A stretch of DNA of 64,000 nt, from positions 186,001 through 250,000 of the forward strand of contig NZ_JAFBEX010000005.1 of the NCBI RefSeq assembly GCF_016908975.1, written 5' to 3'. The notes beneath the pieces were generated by a model, which saw only the letters and a list, made by a program, of their open reading frames with translations, had not been told where the DNA came from and did not search any database. Positions 16,715-26,637 of this stretch are shown piece after piece; the stretch's first letter is position 1; every line of letters starts with the position of its first letter. The translations under genes were made by a program, and so were the position numbers. The stretch is from Neobacillus cucumis. Its GTDB lineage: Bacteria; Bacillota; Bacilli; Bacillales; Cytobacillaceae.

Positions 16715-17617
16715 ATGAATAGTTTGAAGAAATTTAGTCTATTATTGAGTACTTTTTCCTTAATGATGTTTTTAGCTGCTTGCGGTGGTGGTGGTGGAAA
16801 TAAAGACACTTCTGACACAGGTGGAAAAAAAGTATCTGGCTCTATCGTGGTTTCCGGTTCAACAGCTATGCAGCCTCTTGTAGCTGCAGCGGCAGAACAA
16901 TTTATGAATGACAATCCGAATGTGGATATTCAAGTTAATGCCGGCGGATCTGGTACAGGATTATCACAAGTCTCTGAAGGGTCGGTTCAAATCGGAAATT
17001 CAGATGTATTTGCAGAAGAAAAGGAAGGTATTCCAGCCGATAAATTGGTTGACCACAAAGTAGCTGTTGTTGGAATTACAGCAGCAGTTAACCCGAATGT
17101 TGGAATTAAAGACATCTCGAAAGATAATCTTATAAAAGTATTTACTGGTAAGATCACAAATTGGAAAGATGTTGGCGGTAAGGATCAAAAAATTGTATTA
17201 GTCAATCGCCCTGATGCATCTGGGACGCGTGCCGTATTTAATAAATTTGGTCTTAATGGTGCCACTCCTGCAGAGGGCATTACCGAGGATTCATCTAATA
17301 CAGTTAAAAAAATTATCAATGAAACTGCAGGAGCAGTAGGGTATTTAGCTTTCTCTTATTTTACAGATAATAAAGTGACCCCACTATCTATTGATGGTGT
17401 TGAACCTACGGATGAAAACGTACAAACTGGAAAATTCCCAATCTGGGCATATGAACATTCGTATACAAAGGGAAATCCAAGTGGAGCTACAAAAACATTT
17501 TTAGATTATTTGATGTCAGATGATGTCCAAAATAATTTATTAAAAGCTCAAGGCTACTTACCCGTAACCAAAATGCAAGTAGAACGCGATGCGAAAGGGA
17601 ATCAAACCAATAAATAA
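16715..17617 (+). CDS. pstS: Phosphate ABC transporter substrate-binding lipoprotein
   Basis: This 300-residue phosphate-binding protein has a signal ending in LAAC (C23), so it is a lipoprotein. The phosphate-binding fold shows SGSTAMQPL, AGGSGTGLSQV, NRPDASGTRAVF and EGITEDSSNTV. It is the first gene of pstS-pstC-pstA-pstB-pstB-phoU and captures phosphate for the PstCA permease. TGGAGGAG precedes the ATG. A second, about 80 per cent identical copy lies at 33058. PhoP control is inferred from the repeats upstream. Confidence 0.95.
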   Translation: MNSLKKFSLLLSTFSLMMFLAACGGGGGNKDTSDTGGKKVSGSIVVSGSTAMQPLVAAAAEQFMNDNPNVDIQVNAGGSGTGLSQVSEGSVQIGNSDVFAEEKEGIPADKLVDHKVAVVGITAAVNPNVGIKDISKDNLIKVFTGKITNWKDVGGKDQKIVLVNRPDASGTRAVFNKFGLNGATPAEGITEDSSNTVKKIINETAGAVGYLAFSYFTDNKVTPLSIDGVEPTDENVQTGKFPIWAYEHSYTKGNPSGATKTFLDYLMSDDVQNNLLKAQGYLPVTKMQVERDAKGNQTNK

Positions 17618-17637
17618 TTAACAGTGTGAGTTGTTAA

Positions 17638-17669
17638 AAGGGTAAATGTGATGGTATGCATTTACCCTT
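17638..17669 (+). promoter_or_regulatory. Intercistronic hairpin between pstS and pstC
   Basis: A perfect 11-bp stem AAGGGTAAATG/CATTTACCCTT with a 10-base loop and no T-tract after it. It is more likely an mRNA 3'-end stabiliser or partial attenuator, giving more PstS than PstCAB, than a full terminator. Confidence 0.6.
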
Positions 17670-17699
17670 ATGACTTAATAGCGAGGTGATTTGTGCAAT

Positions 17700-18620
17700 A
17701 TGGAAAAGGTTATTCCTGCAAAAGAAAGGTTATTAAAATCAAGTAAAAATTGGATGGGTGGGGAAGCAAGGGGGAGAACACTTGTTATTTTATGCGCCAT
17801 CATTATGATTTCGGCGACAATTGCAATTACGATCTTTTTAGGTATAAAGGGTCTTCAATCCTTTATTAAAAACGGTGTTAGCATTATTGAGTTTATTACT
17901 AGTAAGACATGGAATCCGACTGATCAAGCAAATCCAAAATATGGAACCTTACCCTTTATTTTTGGCTCATTTGCAGTTACTTTTCTTTCTGCATTGATAG
18001 CAGCACCGTTAGGTATTGGGGGAGCCATCTTCATGACCGAAATTGCTCCTTCTTGGGGAAGGAAAATATTGCAGCCAGTGATTGAGTTGTTAGTCGGAAT
18101 CCCTTCTGTCGTATATGGATTCATTGGTCTTACAGTATTGGTTCCATTTATTAGGGAGCATGTAGGTGGTCTCGGATTTAGTTTACTTTCTGGAATGATT
18201 GTTCTGTCTATTATGATTTTACCAACCGTAACAACGATTGCAACGGATGCAATGAGTTCTTTGCCGAAAACCTTAAGAGAAGGGTCATATGCTCTTGGTG
18301 CAACAAGGTGGCAAACCATCCGAAAAGTTCTAGTTCCCGCCGCTTTGCCAACACTACTGACTGCCATTGTACTTGGTATGGCCAGAGCATTTGGGGAGGC
18401 GTTAGCTGTACAGATGGTTATTGGAAATGTAAAGGACTTGCCATCAAGTTTACTTGATGCTTCTGCTACTTTAACAACCATCATTACTTTAAACATGGGT
18501 CATACTACTTATGGAAGTGTCGAAAATAATACTTTATGGTCGATGGGATTAATTTTGTTAATCATGTCGTTTGCGTTTATTCTCCTCATACGTTACTTAT
18601 CATCAAGGAGGAAGGTGTAA
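17700..18620 (+). CDS. pstC: Phosphate ABC transporter permease PstC
   Basis: This 306-residue inner-membrane permease has about six membrane segments. The coupling region TLREGSYALGATRWQTIRKV and GMARAFGEALAVQMVIGN are characteristic. An open frame begins at TTG 17691, but ATG 17700 is preferred because GAGGTG is 11 bases upstream and adjoins the TTG. It pairs with PstA to form the channel of the phosphate importer. Its stop overlaps the pstA start by one base. Confidence 0.93.
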   Translation: MEKVIPAKERLLKSSKNWMGGEARGRTLVILCAIIMISATIAITIFLGIKGLQSFIKNGVSIIEFITSKTWNPTDQANPKYGTLPFIFGSFAVTFLSALIAAPLGIGGAIFMTEIAPSWGRKILQPVIELLVGIPSVVYGFIGLTVLVPFIREHVGGLGFSLLSGMIVLSIMILPTVTTIATDAMSSLPKTLREGSYALGATRWQTIRKVLVPAALPTLLTAIVLGMARAFGEALAVQMVIGNVKDLPSSLLDASATLTTIITLNMGHTTYGSVENNTLWSMGLILLIMSFAFILLIRYLSSRRKV

Positions 18621-19507
18621 TGAATACCAAAACAACGGATCGAATAGCATCCTCCGTCTTTTATCTAATAGCACTTATTATCATTTTGATCCTTCTCGGA
18701 TTGTTTTACTATATTCTAGTTAACGGATTAAAAAACATATCCCTCCACTTCTTAACATCCCCTTCAAGCAATGTTATGGCTGGCGGGGGAATTCGGGATC
18801 AGTTATTTAATTCGTTTTACGTGCTAATTATTACCATGTTGATTGCTATTCCTCTTGGTGTCGGAGGGGGAATATATATGGCCGAGTATGCTAAACCAGG
18901 GAAGGTTACGGATACTATTCGTTCTTGTGTAGAAGTTTTAGCATCGCTCCCTTCAATTGTTATTGGAATGTTTGGTCTTTTAATGTTTGTCAATTTAACA
19001 GGTTGGGGCTATACCATCTTAGGTGGAGCATTAGCATTAACTGTATTTAACTTACCAGTTATCGTACGTGTAAGTGAGGATGCGATTCGTTCTGTCCCAA
19101 GGGAGTTAAAAGAAGCGAGTCTTGCTTTAGGTATTACCCACTGGCACACTATCAAAACAGTTATATTGCCGAGTGCTTTTCCCACTATTTTAACAGGGAT
19201 TATATTAGCAGCTGGACGTGTTTTTGGTGAAGCAGCAGCGCTATTATTTACCGCTGGTTTATCTACACCTAGACTTGATTACGCCAACTGGAACCCATTT
19301 TCAGAAACCTCACCATTAAACATTTTCCGGCCTGCTGAAACTTTAGCAGTTCATATTTATTCGGTTAATACACAAGGTTTAATTCCAGATGTTGAAGCGG
19401 TATCCAGTGGAGCAGCGGCCGTTTTAGTTATCTCTGTATTAATTTTTAATTTACTAGCCAGATGGATTGGAAGTATGATTCATAAGAAAATTACGGCAAC
19501 AAAATAA
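18620..19507 (+). CDS. pstA: Phosphate ABC transporter permease PstA
   Basis: The 295-residue partner permease of PstC. It has [20 protein letters not shown] as coupling region and [17 protein letters not shown]. The ATG at 18620 shares a base with the pstC stop (TAATG), and AAGGAGGAAGG precedes it. The frame is open upstream, but that part lies inside pstC. About six hydrophobic segments are visible. Confidence 0.93.
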   Translation: MNTKTTDRIASSVFYLIALIIILILLGLFYYILVNGLKNISLHFLTSPSSNVMAGGGIRDQLFNSFYVLIITMLIAIPLGVGGGIYMAEYAKPGKVTDTIRSCVEVLASLPSIVIGMFGLLMFVNLTGWGYTILGGALALTVFNLPVIVRVSEDAIRSVPRELKEASLALGITHWHTIKTVILPSAFPTILTGIILAAGRVFGEAAALLFTAGLSTPRLDYANWNPFSETSPLNIFRPAETLAVHIYSVNTQGLIPDVEAVSSGAAAVLVISVLIFNLLARWIGSMIHKKITATK

Positions 19508-19523
19508 AAAGCAGGTGAAATGC

Positions 19524-20336
19524 ATGGCAACAGCAACAAAAGAAAGACCAGTTGAAACAAAAACGGATCAAACGAATCAGAATCAAGATATTTTAAATGT
19601 TAAAAACTTAGAAATATTCTACGGCGAAAAACGAGCTGTAAATGGAATATCAATGGATATCGAAAAGAATTCAGTAACAGCCCTAATTGGTCCATCGGGC
19701 TGTGGGAAGTCGACTTTTTTACGAAGCATTAATAGGATGAATGATCTGATTTCTGGAGCGAGGGCAACGGGGGACATCATTTATGAGAATTTAAATATTT
19801 TGTCCGATCAAATCAATGTTGTTGCACTTAGAAAAGAAATTGGCATGGTCTTTCAAAAACCAAATCCATTTCCAAAATCGATTTATGAAAATATTACCCA
19901 TGCGTTAAAGTTTGCAGGTACACGAAAGAAGAGCGAACTTGATAAAATCGTTGAGGAAAGCCTGCGAAAGGCAGCACTATGGGATGAAGTCAAAGATCGC
20001 CTTCATAAATCAGCCCTTTCCCTTTCAGGCGGGCAGCAGCAACGGCTTTGCATTGCCAGAACCATTGCCATGAAGCCAACGGTTATGCTTCTGGATGAAC
20101 CGTCTTCAGCGCTGGATCCAATCTCAAACGCGAAGGTCGAAGACTTAATCGTTGATTTGAAAAAGGATTATTCAATTATCATCGTTACTCATAATATGCA
20201 GCAAGCATCACGAATCTCCGATAAAACAGCATTCTTTTTAAGTGGCGATTTGATTGAATATGATCTTACAGAAAAGATATTCACAAATCCTTCAGTGAAA
20301 AAAACAGAAGAATATATTTCTGGAAGGTTCGGTTAA
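19524..20336 (+). CDS. pstB: Phosphate ABC transporter ATPase, first copy
   Basis: This 270-residue ATPase has a polar N-terminal extension (about 1-24), Walker [10 protein letters not shown] (56-64), [21 protein letters not shown], signature [14 protein letters not shown] and Walker B MLLDEP. All are typical of PstB. ATG 19524 is used; GTG 19515 lies on the ribosome site. It is followed by a second pstB, as in the B. subtilis pstBA-pstBB pair. Confidence 0.93.
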   Translation: MATATKERPVETKTDQTNQNQDILNVKNLEIFYGEKRAVNGISMDIEKNSVTALIGPSGCGKSTFLRSINRMNDLISGARATGDIIYENLNILSDQINVVALRKEIGMVFQKPNPFPKSIYENITHALKFAGTRKKSELDKIVEESLRKAALWDEVKDRLHKSALSLSGGQQQRLCIARTIAMKPTVMLLDEPSSALDPISNAKVEDLIVDLKKDYSIIIVTHNMQQASRISDKTAFFLSGDLIEYDLTEKIFTNPSVKKTEEYISGRFG

Positions 20337-20347
20337 GGAGGAGAAAC

Positions 20348-21121
20348 ATGTCAAACTTAACAGTACATAGACAAGTTTTTCAAATTAATGATTTGAATTT
20401 ATGGTATGGTGAGCATCATGCATTAAAAAGTATAAACTTTCCTATTAACAAAAAAGAAGTAACAGCCATTATTGGACCTTCTGGTTGTGGGAAGTCAACT
20501 TTTATTAAGACCTTAAACCTAATGATCAATTATGTTCCTAATGTGAGAATGAAGGGAGAAATTAACTATAACGGCCAAAATATTTTAAACGATAAAATGG
20601 ATCTAGTGGAATTACGTAAAAATGTGGGGATGGTTTTTCAAAAAGGAAATCCTTTTCCTCAATCGATCTTTGATAATATAGCTTATGGACCGAGAATTCA
20701 TGGAATTAAGAGAAAAACTCATCTTGAAGATATAGTCACTAAATCATTAATGGATGTTGCTCTTTGGGATGAAGTAAAGGACCGTTTAGATGCTCCTGCA
20801 CTTGGCCTATCAGGAGGGCAGCAGCAAAGACTGTGCATTGCAAGGGCACTGGCAACAAAGCCAGATGTTTTATTAATGGATGAACCGACCTCGGCACTTG
20901 ATCCTATTTCCACATTAAAAATTGAGCAGTTAATTTTAGAGTTAAAAGAAAAATATACAATTGTGATTGTCACACACAATATGCAACAAGCATCAAGGGT
21001 TTCAGATCAAACAGCGTTCTTTTTGATGGGAGAATTAATTGAACTAGATGATACTTCAAAGATATTCTCAAACCCGAAGGATGACCGTACCGAAGGTTAT
21101 ATCACAGGAAGATTTGGCTAA
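20348..21121 (+). CDS. pstB: Phosphate ABC transporter ATPase, second copy
   Basis: This 257-residue PstB paralogue has Walker A GPSGCGKS (43-50), [46 protein letters not shown] and [12 protein letters not shown]. It lacks the N-terminal extension of the first copy and differs from it throughout, so the duplication is old. AAGGAGGAG precedes the ATG by a few bases. It serves the same PstCA permease. Confidence 0.93.
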   Translation: MSNLTVHRQVFQINDLNLWYGEHHALKSINFPINKKEVTAIIGPSGCGKSTFIKTLNLMINYVPNVRMKGEINYNGQNILNDKMDLVELRKNVGMVFQKGNPFPQSIFDNIAYGPRIHGIKRKTHLEDIVTKSLMDVALWDEVKDRLDAPALGLSGGQQQRLCIARALATKPDVLLMDEPTSALDPISTLKIEQLILELKEKYTIVIVTHNMQQASRVSDQTAFFLMGELIELDDTSKIFSNPKDDRTEGYITGRFG

Positions 21122-21135
21122 TAGGGGTGAATATG

Positions 21136-21795
21136 ATGAATACAAGATTACATTTCGATAATAATTTAAATCAATTAAAGGATATGCTAATCGAAATGGC
21201 ACGAAAATCAGAAAGTGCCATTAAAGAAAGTATAAAAACCCTCATCAATCAAGATATTGAAAAAGCTGAAGAAATTATTGAAAATGATACGATTATTGAT
21301 GAATTAGAACAAGAAATCAATAATAGAGCAATAATATTAATCGCAAAGGAATCACCGGTGGCAAGGGATCTAAGAAAAATCATTGTTGCCTTAAAAATTT
21401 CTTCAGAGGTCGAACGGATTGCCGATAATGCGGTTAATATAGCAAAATCAACACTTCATATCGGTAAAGAAAAACTTATTAAAGAGATTGTTGATATCCC
21501 TAAAATGATGGATCTTGCTTTAGAAATGTTAGATGATTCTTTAAATGCATTTTTAACAGAGGATGTAGAACTTGCAAGGAAGTGTGCTGCAAAAGATGAT
21601 CAAGTAGATGGTATGTATGGAACGCTAATTAAAGAATTAATGGGATATATACAGAAATATCCAGCCCAAACCAATCAAATTACGCAGTTAGCCTTTGTTT
21701 GCAGATATATTGAAAGGCTTGGAGACTATTCGACCAATATTGCAGAACATGTTATTTACCTTGTAACAGGTAATCTTTATGATTTAAATGCTTAG
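21136..21795 (+). CDS. phoU: Phosphate signalling protein PhoU
   Basis: About 219 residues of two PhoU three-helix repeats. Conserved blocks are RDLRKIIVALKISSEVERIADNA and the second-repeat RYIERLGDYSTNIAEHVIYLV, with the E/D metal-binding residues. It adjusts Pst activity and phosphate signalling at the membrane. ATG 21136 is six bases after AGGGGTG; 21133 is also possible. It ends the pst operon and is followed by a strong terminator. Confidence 0.92.
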   Translation: MNTRLHFDNNLNQLKDMLIEMARKSESAIKESIKTLINQDIEKAEEIIENDTIIDELEQEINNRAIILIAKESPVARDLRKIIVALKISSEVERIADNAVNIAKSTLHIGKEKLIKEIVDIPKMMDLALEMLDDSLNAFLTEDVELARKCAAKDDQVDGMYGTLIKELMGYIQKYPAQTNQITQLAFVCRYIERLGDYSTNIAEHVIYLVTGNLYDLNA

Positions 21796-21808
21796 ATTAT
21801 TTTGATAG

Positions 21809-21847
21809 AAAAAGGCTGCGAGATATAATGAGAATTGCAGCCTTTTT
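21809..21847. terminator. Terminator between phoU and the convergent phoP-like gene
   Basis: AAAAAGGCTGC and GCAGCCTTTTT form an 11-bp stem. The A- and T-tracts on its two sides let it serve both strands. Confidence 0.9.
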
Positions 21848-21857
21848 CTGTTTGTTA

Positions 21858-22577
21858 TTAACATCTTGGCTCTTCCATTTTATATCCAATCCCACGGATG
21901 GTTTTAATATAGGCTGGATTTTTAGTATCCCCGCTCATCTTTTCTCTTAAGCGTGAAATATGCACATCGACAATTCTTGTATCCTCAGCAAAATCATGCC
22001 TCCAAACAGAGTTAAGCAATTGTTCCCGGCTTAGTACCCGACCTTTATTCTTACTAAGATAGAGGAGCAACTCAAATTCCTTTAATGTCAATTCAATGAG
22101 ATTTCCATTGAAATAGGTTTCAAATTTTAATGGAAAGAGGATTAAATCACCAATCTCCATTTTCGTTTCTTCCGAAATAATTTCATTTATGCTTTCGGTT
22201 TGAAGTTCGTTCCTTCTAAGAATAGCTTTTATTCGTGCAATGACTTCCCTTGGGCTAAATGGTTTAACCATAAAGTCATCGGCACCTAACTCAAGACCTA
22301 ATATTCTATCGAGGACATCATCTTTAGCTGTAATCATTAAAATGGGAGTCATGATTTTGTTTTGTCGAAGTTGTTTGCATACTTCCATTCCATCTAACTT
22401 TGGTAACATTAAATCTAATAGGATAAAATCTGGAAATTCAGTTTCCGCAAGTCTTTTTCCTTCTTCACCATCCATAGCCGTTATCACTTCGAAACCCGCT
22501 TGACTCAAATTATATTGAAGCAGCATTACAATTGAAGGTTCATCATCGATTACTAGTATTTTTTTTTTCATCATCAT
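21858..22577 (-). CDS. PhoP-like OmpR-family response regulator, no adjacent kinase
   Basis: This 239-residue regulator is close to B. subtilis PhoP: KILVIDDEPSIVMLLQYNLS, the phosphoacceptor D55 in FILLDLMLPKLDGMEVCKQL, FMVKPFSPREVIARIKAILRR, and a winged helix ending in IRGIGYKME. No histidine kinase gene is next to it; the flanking genes are phoU (convergent) and phoX (divergent). It is either the main PhoP separated from PhoR or a second PhoP paralogue dedicated to this block. GGGGGAT precedes the start. The family is certain; the symbol is withheld because the usual phoPR locus may be elsewhere. Confidence 0.88.
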   Translation of the reverse strand: MMMKKKILVIDDEPSIVMLLQYNLSQAGFEVITAMDGEEGKRLAETEFPDFILLDLMLPKLDGMEVCKQLRQNKIMTPILMITAKDDVLDRILGLELGADDFMVKPFSPREVIARIKAILRRNELQTESINEIISEETKMEIGDLILFPLKFETYFNGNLIELTLKEFELLLYLSKNKGRVLSREQLLNSVWRHDFAEDTRIVDVHISRLREKMSGDTKNPAYIKTIRGIGYKMEEPRC

Positions 22578-22684
22578 TTATCCCCCAAGGTTAGGTAATT
22601 TATGAAAAGCTATTTATATGTTAAGTGAGGTATATATAAATGATAATTTCAACTTTTACTTTTTACAATTTAATCACGGGAAAC

Positions 22685-22722
22685 TTTACAAGGAATTAAC
22701 CAAACTTTACGAACCCTTAACA
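22685..22722 (+). promoter_or_regulatory. Pho box upstream of the PhoX-type phosphatase
   Basis: Four direct repeats, TTTACA (22685), TTAACC (22696), TTTACG (22706) and TTAACA (22717), are spaced 10-11 bp, the tandem half-site layout of PhoP binding. A -10-like TTAATA follows at about 22739. The gap 22578-22794 shows no gene. Confidence 0.75.
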
Positions 22723-22794
22723 ATCTGTCAACTCTAGATTAATACTTTTTTAATTTAATAGATATGTGAATAATATGTTTCAAGGGGGAGAAAA

Positions 22795-24729
22795 ATGAGA
22801 AAACGAATTTTTAGTAAAAAAGCGACTACGATTGCACTAGGACTAGCACTTACAATACCAGCCTTAACACCTGCAGCTGCGGCAGGGAATGGTCATGTAA
22901 CCATTGACTCTGTAAAATTTAATGGGATGGAAGCACCGAAAACAATTGACGACATGGTTAAAACTTATACAAATGCCTCAATGGATGTGAAGTATAGTAA
23001 TGGGCAAGTGAAGAACTTTCCGCTTTCTTATAAGAGGTTATTTAAATCTGAGGATAAAGTAGCCATTAACAAAGGGAAGTTGATTCCTGCAGGTACACCA
23101 ATCGATGTAAATGGTGACCCTATTATGGATACAAGTGTGGAAGGAAATCCTACATATTATGTTTCAGATGCACCCGATTCCAATAGTTTATTGAATCCAA
23201 TTCATGGACAACAATACATGGTCACACATTATGAATACCAGACAATTGATGCTGCAGGAAAATCAGCATACGGTATTGTTCCAGCGTCAATGTCATTATC
23301 CAAACTAGAACAAGATAAAGAAACTGGGGAATTAACACCAACATCAGTTAAGAAAATTGACTTTTCTAGCGTAAATGGACTTTGGATACCATGTAACGGT
23401 TCTCTTTCACCATGGAATACCCACTTAGGTTCTGAAGAGTATGAGCCAGATGCTCGCAGTTTTGAATTACCAACTTCCTCTACCAGAACACAAGTTGAAA
23501 GCTTTGCTAAACTTTATTTTGGAGACAAGTCAAAGGCAAATCCATATTTTTATGGATTCATTCCTGAAATTAAAGTAGATAAAAATGGAGAAGCTTCTGT
23601 TGCAAAACATTATAGTATTGGCCGTTTTTCTCATGAATTAATGAAGATGATGCCTGATCAGCGTACAGCATTCTTTGGAGACGACGGTTCCTATACAACG
23701 ATGTTTATGTATGTAGCCGATGAAGCAAAGGATCTTACAGCAGGTACACTATATGCAGCGAAATTCCACCAAACAGGTACTGAAAATGGCGGAGCTGGTA
23801 ATTTAGAATGGATTAAACTTGGCCATTCTAGCGATAAGGAAGTTAAAAATATCATCGACAGCGGTATTAAATTCAGTGATATTTTTGAAACATCTGATGT
23901 TCCGAAAGAAGGCTTCAAAGCAATCAAGCAATATTCTTATGGGAAAACTGAATACTTAAAACTTAAGCCTGGTATGGAAAAGGCAGCAGCGTTCTTAGAA
24001 TCCCGCCGCTATGCCGCATTACTTGGAGCTACATCAGAATTTAACAAAATGGAAGGTGTAACCTTAAACGAGAAGGATAAAAAAGTCTATATTGCTATTT
24101 CTGATCAAAGTAATGGTATGTTGGAAAATGCATCTGACCCAGTGGATGATATGAAACTTCCAAAAATTAAATCAGGTGTAACGTATCAATTAGATTTAAC
24201 TGATGGTCAAAAGGATTCCACAGGTCAAAAGATTAATAGTAAATATGTTGCGGTTAGTATGTCTGGTTTAATCGCTGGCGAAGATATGCCATCTGCGGAT
24301 GCTTATGGAAATACAGCAGACGTAAATTCTGTAGCTAATACCGATAATTTAAGCTATTCTGAGGCCTTGAGAACATTATTTATTGGTGAAGATAGTGGAA
24401 TGCATACGAATAACTTTGTCTGGGCTTATAATGTCGATACCAAGGAACTATCAAGAATTTTATCAGTTCCAGCTGGAGCGGAGTCAACTGGTTTATTTGC
24501 TGCAGATAACCGAAATGGCTTCTCTTACATCATGAGCAATTTCCAGCATCCAGGTGATGAATTAGATGGTAAGAATATCACTGCTGTAGATAAAAATGAA
24601 TTAAAACAAGCAATGGAGAAAGAAATAGGCATTGATCGTACTGGTGGAGTAGGTTATATATCTGGGCTACCATTTGTTGGAGATTTGCAAAATACTAATC
24701 GCGATGTAAAAAGTAATAGCCAAAAATAA
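22795..24729 (+). CDS. phoX: Secreted PhoX-type phosphatase (DUF839)
   Basis: The 644-residue protein has an export signal (basic RKRIFSKK, hydrophobic core, cleavage near APAAAAG at about 28-30) and a DUF839/PhoX body. Blocks include VNGLWIPCNGSLSPWNTHLGSEEYEPDAR, given here only in part as WIPCNGSLSPWNTHLGSEEY, then GRFSHELMKMMPDQRTAFFGD and EALRTLFIGEDSGMHTNNFV. PhoX enzymes release phosphate from organic esters outside the cell, with calcium and iron cofactors. No twin-arginine motif is clear, unlike many PhoX proteins. GGGGGAG precedes the ATG, and the Pho box upstream supports induction by phosphate starvation. Confidence 0.85.
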   Translation: MRKRIFSKKATTIALGLALTIPALTPAAAAGNGHVTIDSVKFNGMEAPKTIDDMVKTYTNASMDVKYSNGQVKNFPLSYKRLFKSEDKVAINKGKLIPAGTPIDVNGDPIMDTSVEGNPTYYVSDAPDSNSLLNPIHGQQYMVTHYEYQTIDAAGKSAYGIVPASMSLSKLEQDKETGELTPTSVKKIDFSSVNGLWIPCNGSLSPWNTHLGSEEYEPDARSFELPTSSTRTQVESFAKLYFGDKSKANPYFYGFIPEIKVDKNGEASVAKHYSIGRFSHELMKMMPDQRTAFFGDDGSYTTMFMYVADEAKDLTAGTLYAAKFHQTGTENGGAGNLEWIKLGHSSDKEVKNIIDSGIKFSDIFETSDVPKEGFKAIKQYSYGKTEYLKLKPGMEKAAAFLESRRYAALLGATSEFNKMEGVTLNEKDKKVYIAISDQSNGMLENASDPVDDMKLPKIKSGVTYQLDLTDGQKDSTGQKINSKYVAVSMSGLIAGEDMPSADAYGNTADVNSVANTDNLSYSEALRTLFIGEDSGMHTNNFVWAYNVDTKELSRILSVPAGAESTGLFAADNRNGFSYIMSNFQHPGDELDGKNITAVDKNELKQAMEKEIGIDRTGGVGYISGLPFVGDLQNTNRDVKSNSQK

Positions 24730-24757
24730 TTATATCGAGATAAAAATTTTATTTAAT

Positions 24758-24788
24758 AAACTCCGGTAATCAATGATTACCGGAGTTT
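24758..24788 (+). terminator. Terminator after phoX
   Basis: AAACTCCGGTAAT and ATTACCGGAGTTT form a 13-bp perfect stem with a CAATG loop. The T-tract after it is short. Confidence 0.8.
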
Positions 24789-24843
24789 ATCATTAAATGA
24801 CTAGTGAAAATTCTACATTTTAGCCTCACCAAGGAGTGTTTAC

Positions 24844-26163
24844 GTGAAGAAACGAACTATAATGATCATTTTTTCTGTTTTTTGCTGTTCAGCGGCGTTA
24901 GCATTTTTCATCTTAGGTGCCAAATTGAAAGCAGCACCAGTCCCAACCAAAAGTGAAACTAAGGTGTTTCATTTATATGTAGCAGATATGGAACAGGAAG
25001 TATCACAAGGTACAACGCTTTATTCATGGGGATTTGGGTTGTGGGATCCGAAAAAAAATGCTCCAGCATCTCCTCCGAGTGTCCCTGGACCTGAACTTCG
25101 TGTCAAAGAAGGCGATCATGTAAAGGTCGTGTTTCATAATCAACAGCAAGAAATGCATACGATTCATTTTCACGGGATCGACAATAGTTTTGCAGGGGAT
25201 GGGACACCTGATATGAGTCAACATCCAACCATGAAGGGAGAAACATTTACCTATGAATTTGATGCAAAACATGCCGGTACCTATTATTATCACTGTCATG
25301 TGGAACCGGATAGGCATCCAGAAATGGGTTTATATGGGGCTTTTATTGTGGAGCCTAAGCAACCAAAATATAAGACAGATGGGGAGTTTACACTACTCCT
25401 AGCAGAAAGAGACCCACTATTAAGCTTGTCAGAAGGAACCGAAGCTAATCAATATGTTGGTACAGCAGCTGAGCATTTACACCTGGAAGGGGACTATGAT
25501 ACAACCGAACGAAAAGCTAAATATTACACGATAAATGGTAAAGTGGATCCGGAAATACCCGCTATCCATGTAAAAGAAGGTGGTACCTATTTGATTAGGT
25601 TAATCAATGCGGGTTCAGAAGTCCATACCTTTCATACCCATGGTCATCATTTTCAAGTGGTTGCTTCTGATGGAAGAGATATCTCCCATCCAATGACTAA
25701 AGATTCGATTACCATTGGACCTGGTGAAAAATATGATTTATTGTTAAAAGCCGATAATCCTGGTATTTGGCCGATTCATTGCCATATGGGGCCGCATGAT
25801 ACACATGGTATGCATATGATGATGGTCTACGATGATTACCATGACAAAATGAATCATGGGAATATGAATCCAGTAAGTGATGTAAGACACCATTTTGCAT
25901 TGTTGAAAGAATATCAATTTGATAAGAAATATGTTGCGATGAAACCAGAGATGAAGGATATTGTCCAAGGAATACAAGATTTTTATAGTATCTCATCCGA
26001 TGCTCACTTTGAAGAGTGGACAGCCCTTGACAACGCTGCTGCCACTGTTAGCAAGCAATTAAATAGCTCACCAAATCCTGAAACTTTAAAGAATTCAATC
26101 AATGATCTTGAACAAAAGATCAATACTATGGATCAAGCGCTACAAGCGGGGGATCCGAGCTAA
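24844..26163 (+). CDS. Multicopper oxidase
   Basis: This 439-residue exported protein has an N-terminal hydrophobic signal or anchor (about 7-28). The cupredoxin copper motifs are complete: HTIHFHG (105-111), YYHCHVEP (149-155), HTFHTHGHHF (261-270) and WPIHCHMGPHDTHGMHM (309-325). It resembles small multicopper oxidases/laccases; whether it oxidises metals or phenols cannot be read. A Q/N-rich helical tail (about 380-439) follows the catalytic part. Translation starts at GTG 24844 after AAGGAG. It lies within the phosphate block but has no Pho box of its own in the 114-bp gap after phoX and its terminator. Confidence 0.88.
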   Translation: MKKRTIMIIFSVFCCSAALAFFILGAKLKAAPVPTKSETKVFHLYVADMEQEVSQGTTLYSWGFGLWDPKKNAPASPPSVPGPELRVKEGDHVKVVFHNQQQEMHTIHFHGIDNSFAGDGTPDMSQHPTMKGETFTYEFDAKHAGTYYYHCHVEPDRHPEMGLYGAFIVEPKQPKYKTDGEFTLLLAERDPLLSLSEGTEANQYVGTAAEHLHLEGDYDTTERKAKYYTINGKVDPEIPAIHVKEGGTYLIRLINAGSEVHTFHTHGHHFQVVASDGRDISHPMTKDSITIGPGEKYDLLLKADNPGIWPIHCHMGPHDTHGMHMMMVYDDYHDKMNHGNMNPVSDVRHHFALLKEYQFDKKYVAMKPEMKDIVQGIQDFYSISSDAHFEEWTALDNAAATVSKQLNSSPNPETLKNSINDLEQKINTMDQALQAGDPS

Positions 26164-26185
26164 TTTATAAAAAAATATAGTCGTG

Positions 26186-26219
26186 AAAAGAACTCGATTG
26201 AAAATCGGGTTCTTTTTTT
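26186..26219 (+). terminator. Terminator after the multicopper oxidase
   Basis: AAAAGAACTCGATT and AATCGGGTTCTTTT pair with one G-U pair around GAA, followed by a T-run. Confidence 0.9.
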
Positions 26220-26263
26220 GGGGGGATAAAAAAATAACCTTAAGGGAAAGGTTATAGCGATAG

Positions 26264-26446
26264 TTAGTAAATTTGTTTAATACCTGATAACCGGATGGAA
26301 TGCAGGACTTCTTTTTCGTCTTTTAAAGAAAGTAATTGTTCTTTAAGATTTAAACAATAAACACTTCCTTTTAGGGTCTTTAAAGCTCCATTTTTATAAT
26401 AATCAATTGTAAGTAATCCACCTTGTGCCAACTTTTGTAAAAACAT
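26264..26446 (-). CDS. Small hypothetical protein, 60 residues
   Basis: The family is not recognised. The ATG on the minus strand follows a good AGGAGG site, supporting a real gene. The sequence alternates hydrophobic and charged residues (GGLLTIDYYKNGALKTLKG, then SVYCLNLKEQLLSL), suggesting a small beta-rich fold, perhaps SH3- or Sm-like. It is transcribed opposite to its neighbours. Confidence 0.6.
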   Translation of the reverse strand: MFLQKLAQGGLLTIDYYKNGALKTLKGSVYCLNLKEQLLSLKDEKEVLHSIRLSGIKQIY

Positions 26447-26637
26447 TTTAGCAACCTCCTATTTAGTAATACATTTACACTAATCATTATACGAACTGTA
26501 TTTTAAGAGGAGATGAAGCAAGTGTTAAATAATTATTAACATGTTGAGGAAGTTGTAATTAATGTAAAAGATAGAAGTTGTTGAAAAATATAGGCTAATA
26601 GTTTTAGTTAAAAAGATAGAATTTTATTTATTTTAAT

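Noticed and set aside
17924..18496. 190-codon minus-strand frame
   Set aside because: It is antisense to pstC, whose reading is clear; no independent start signal.
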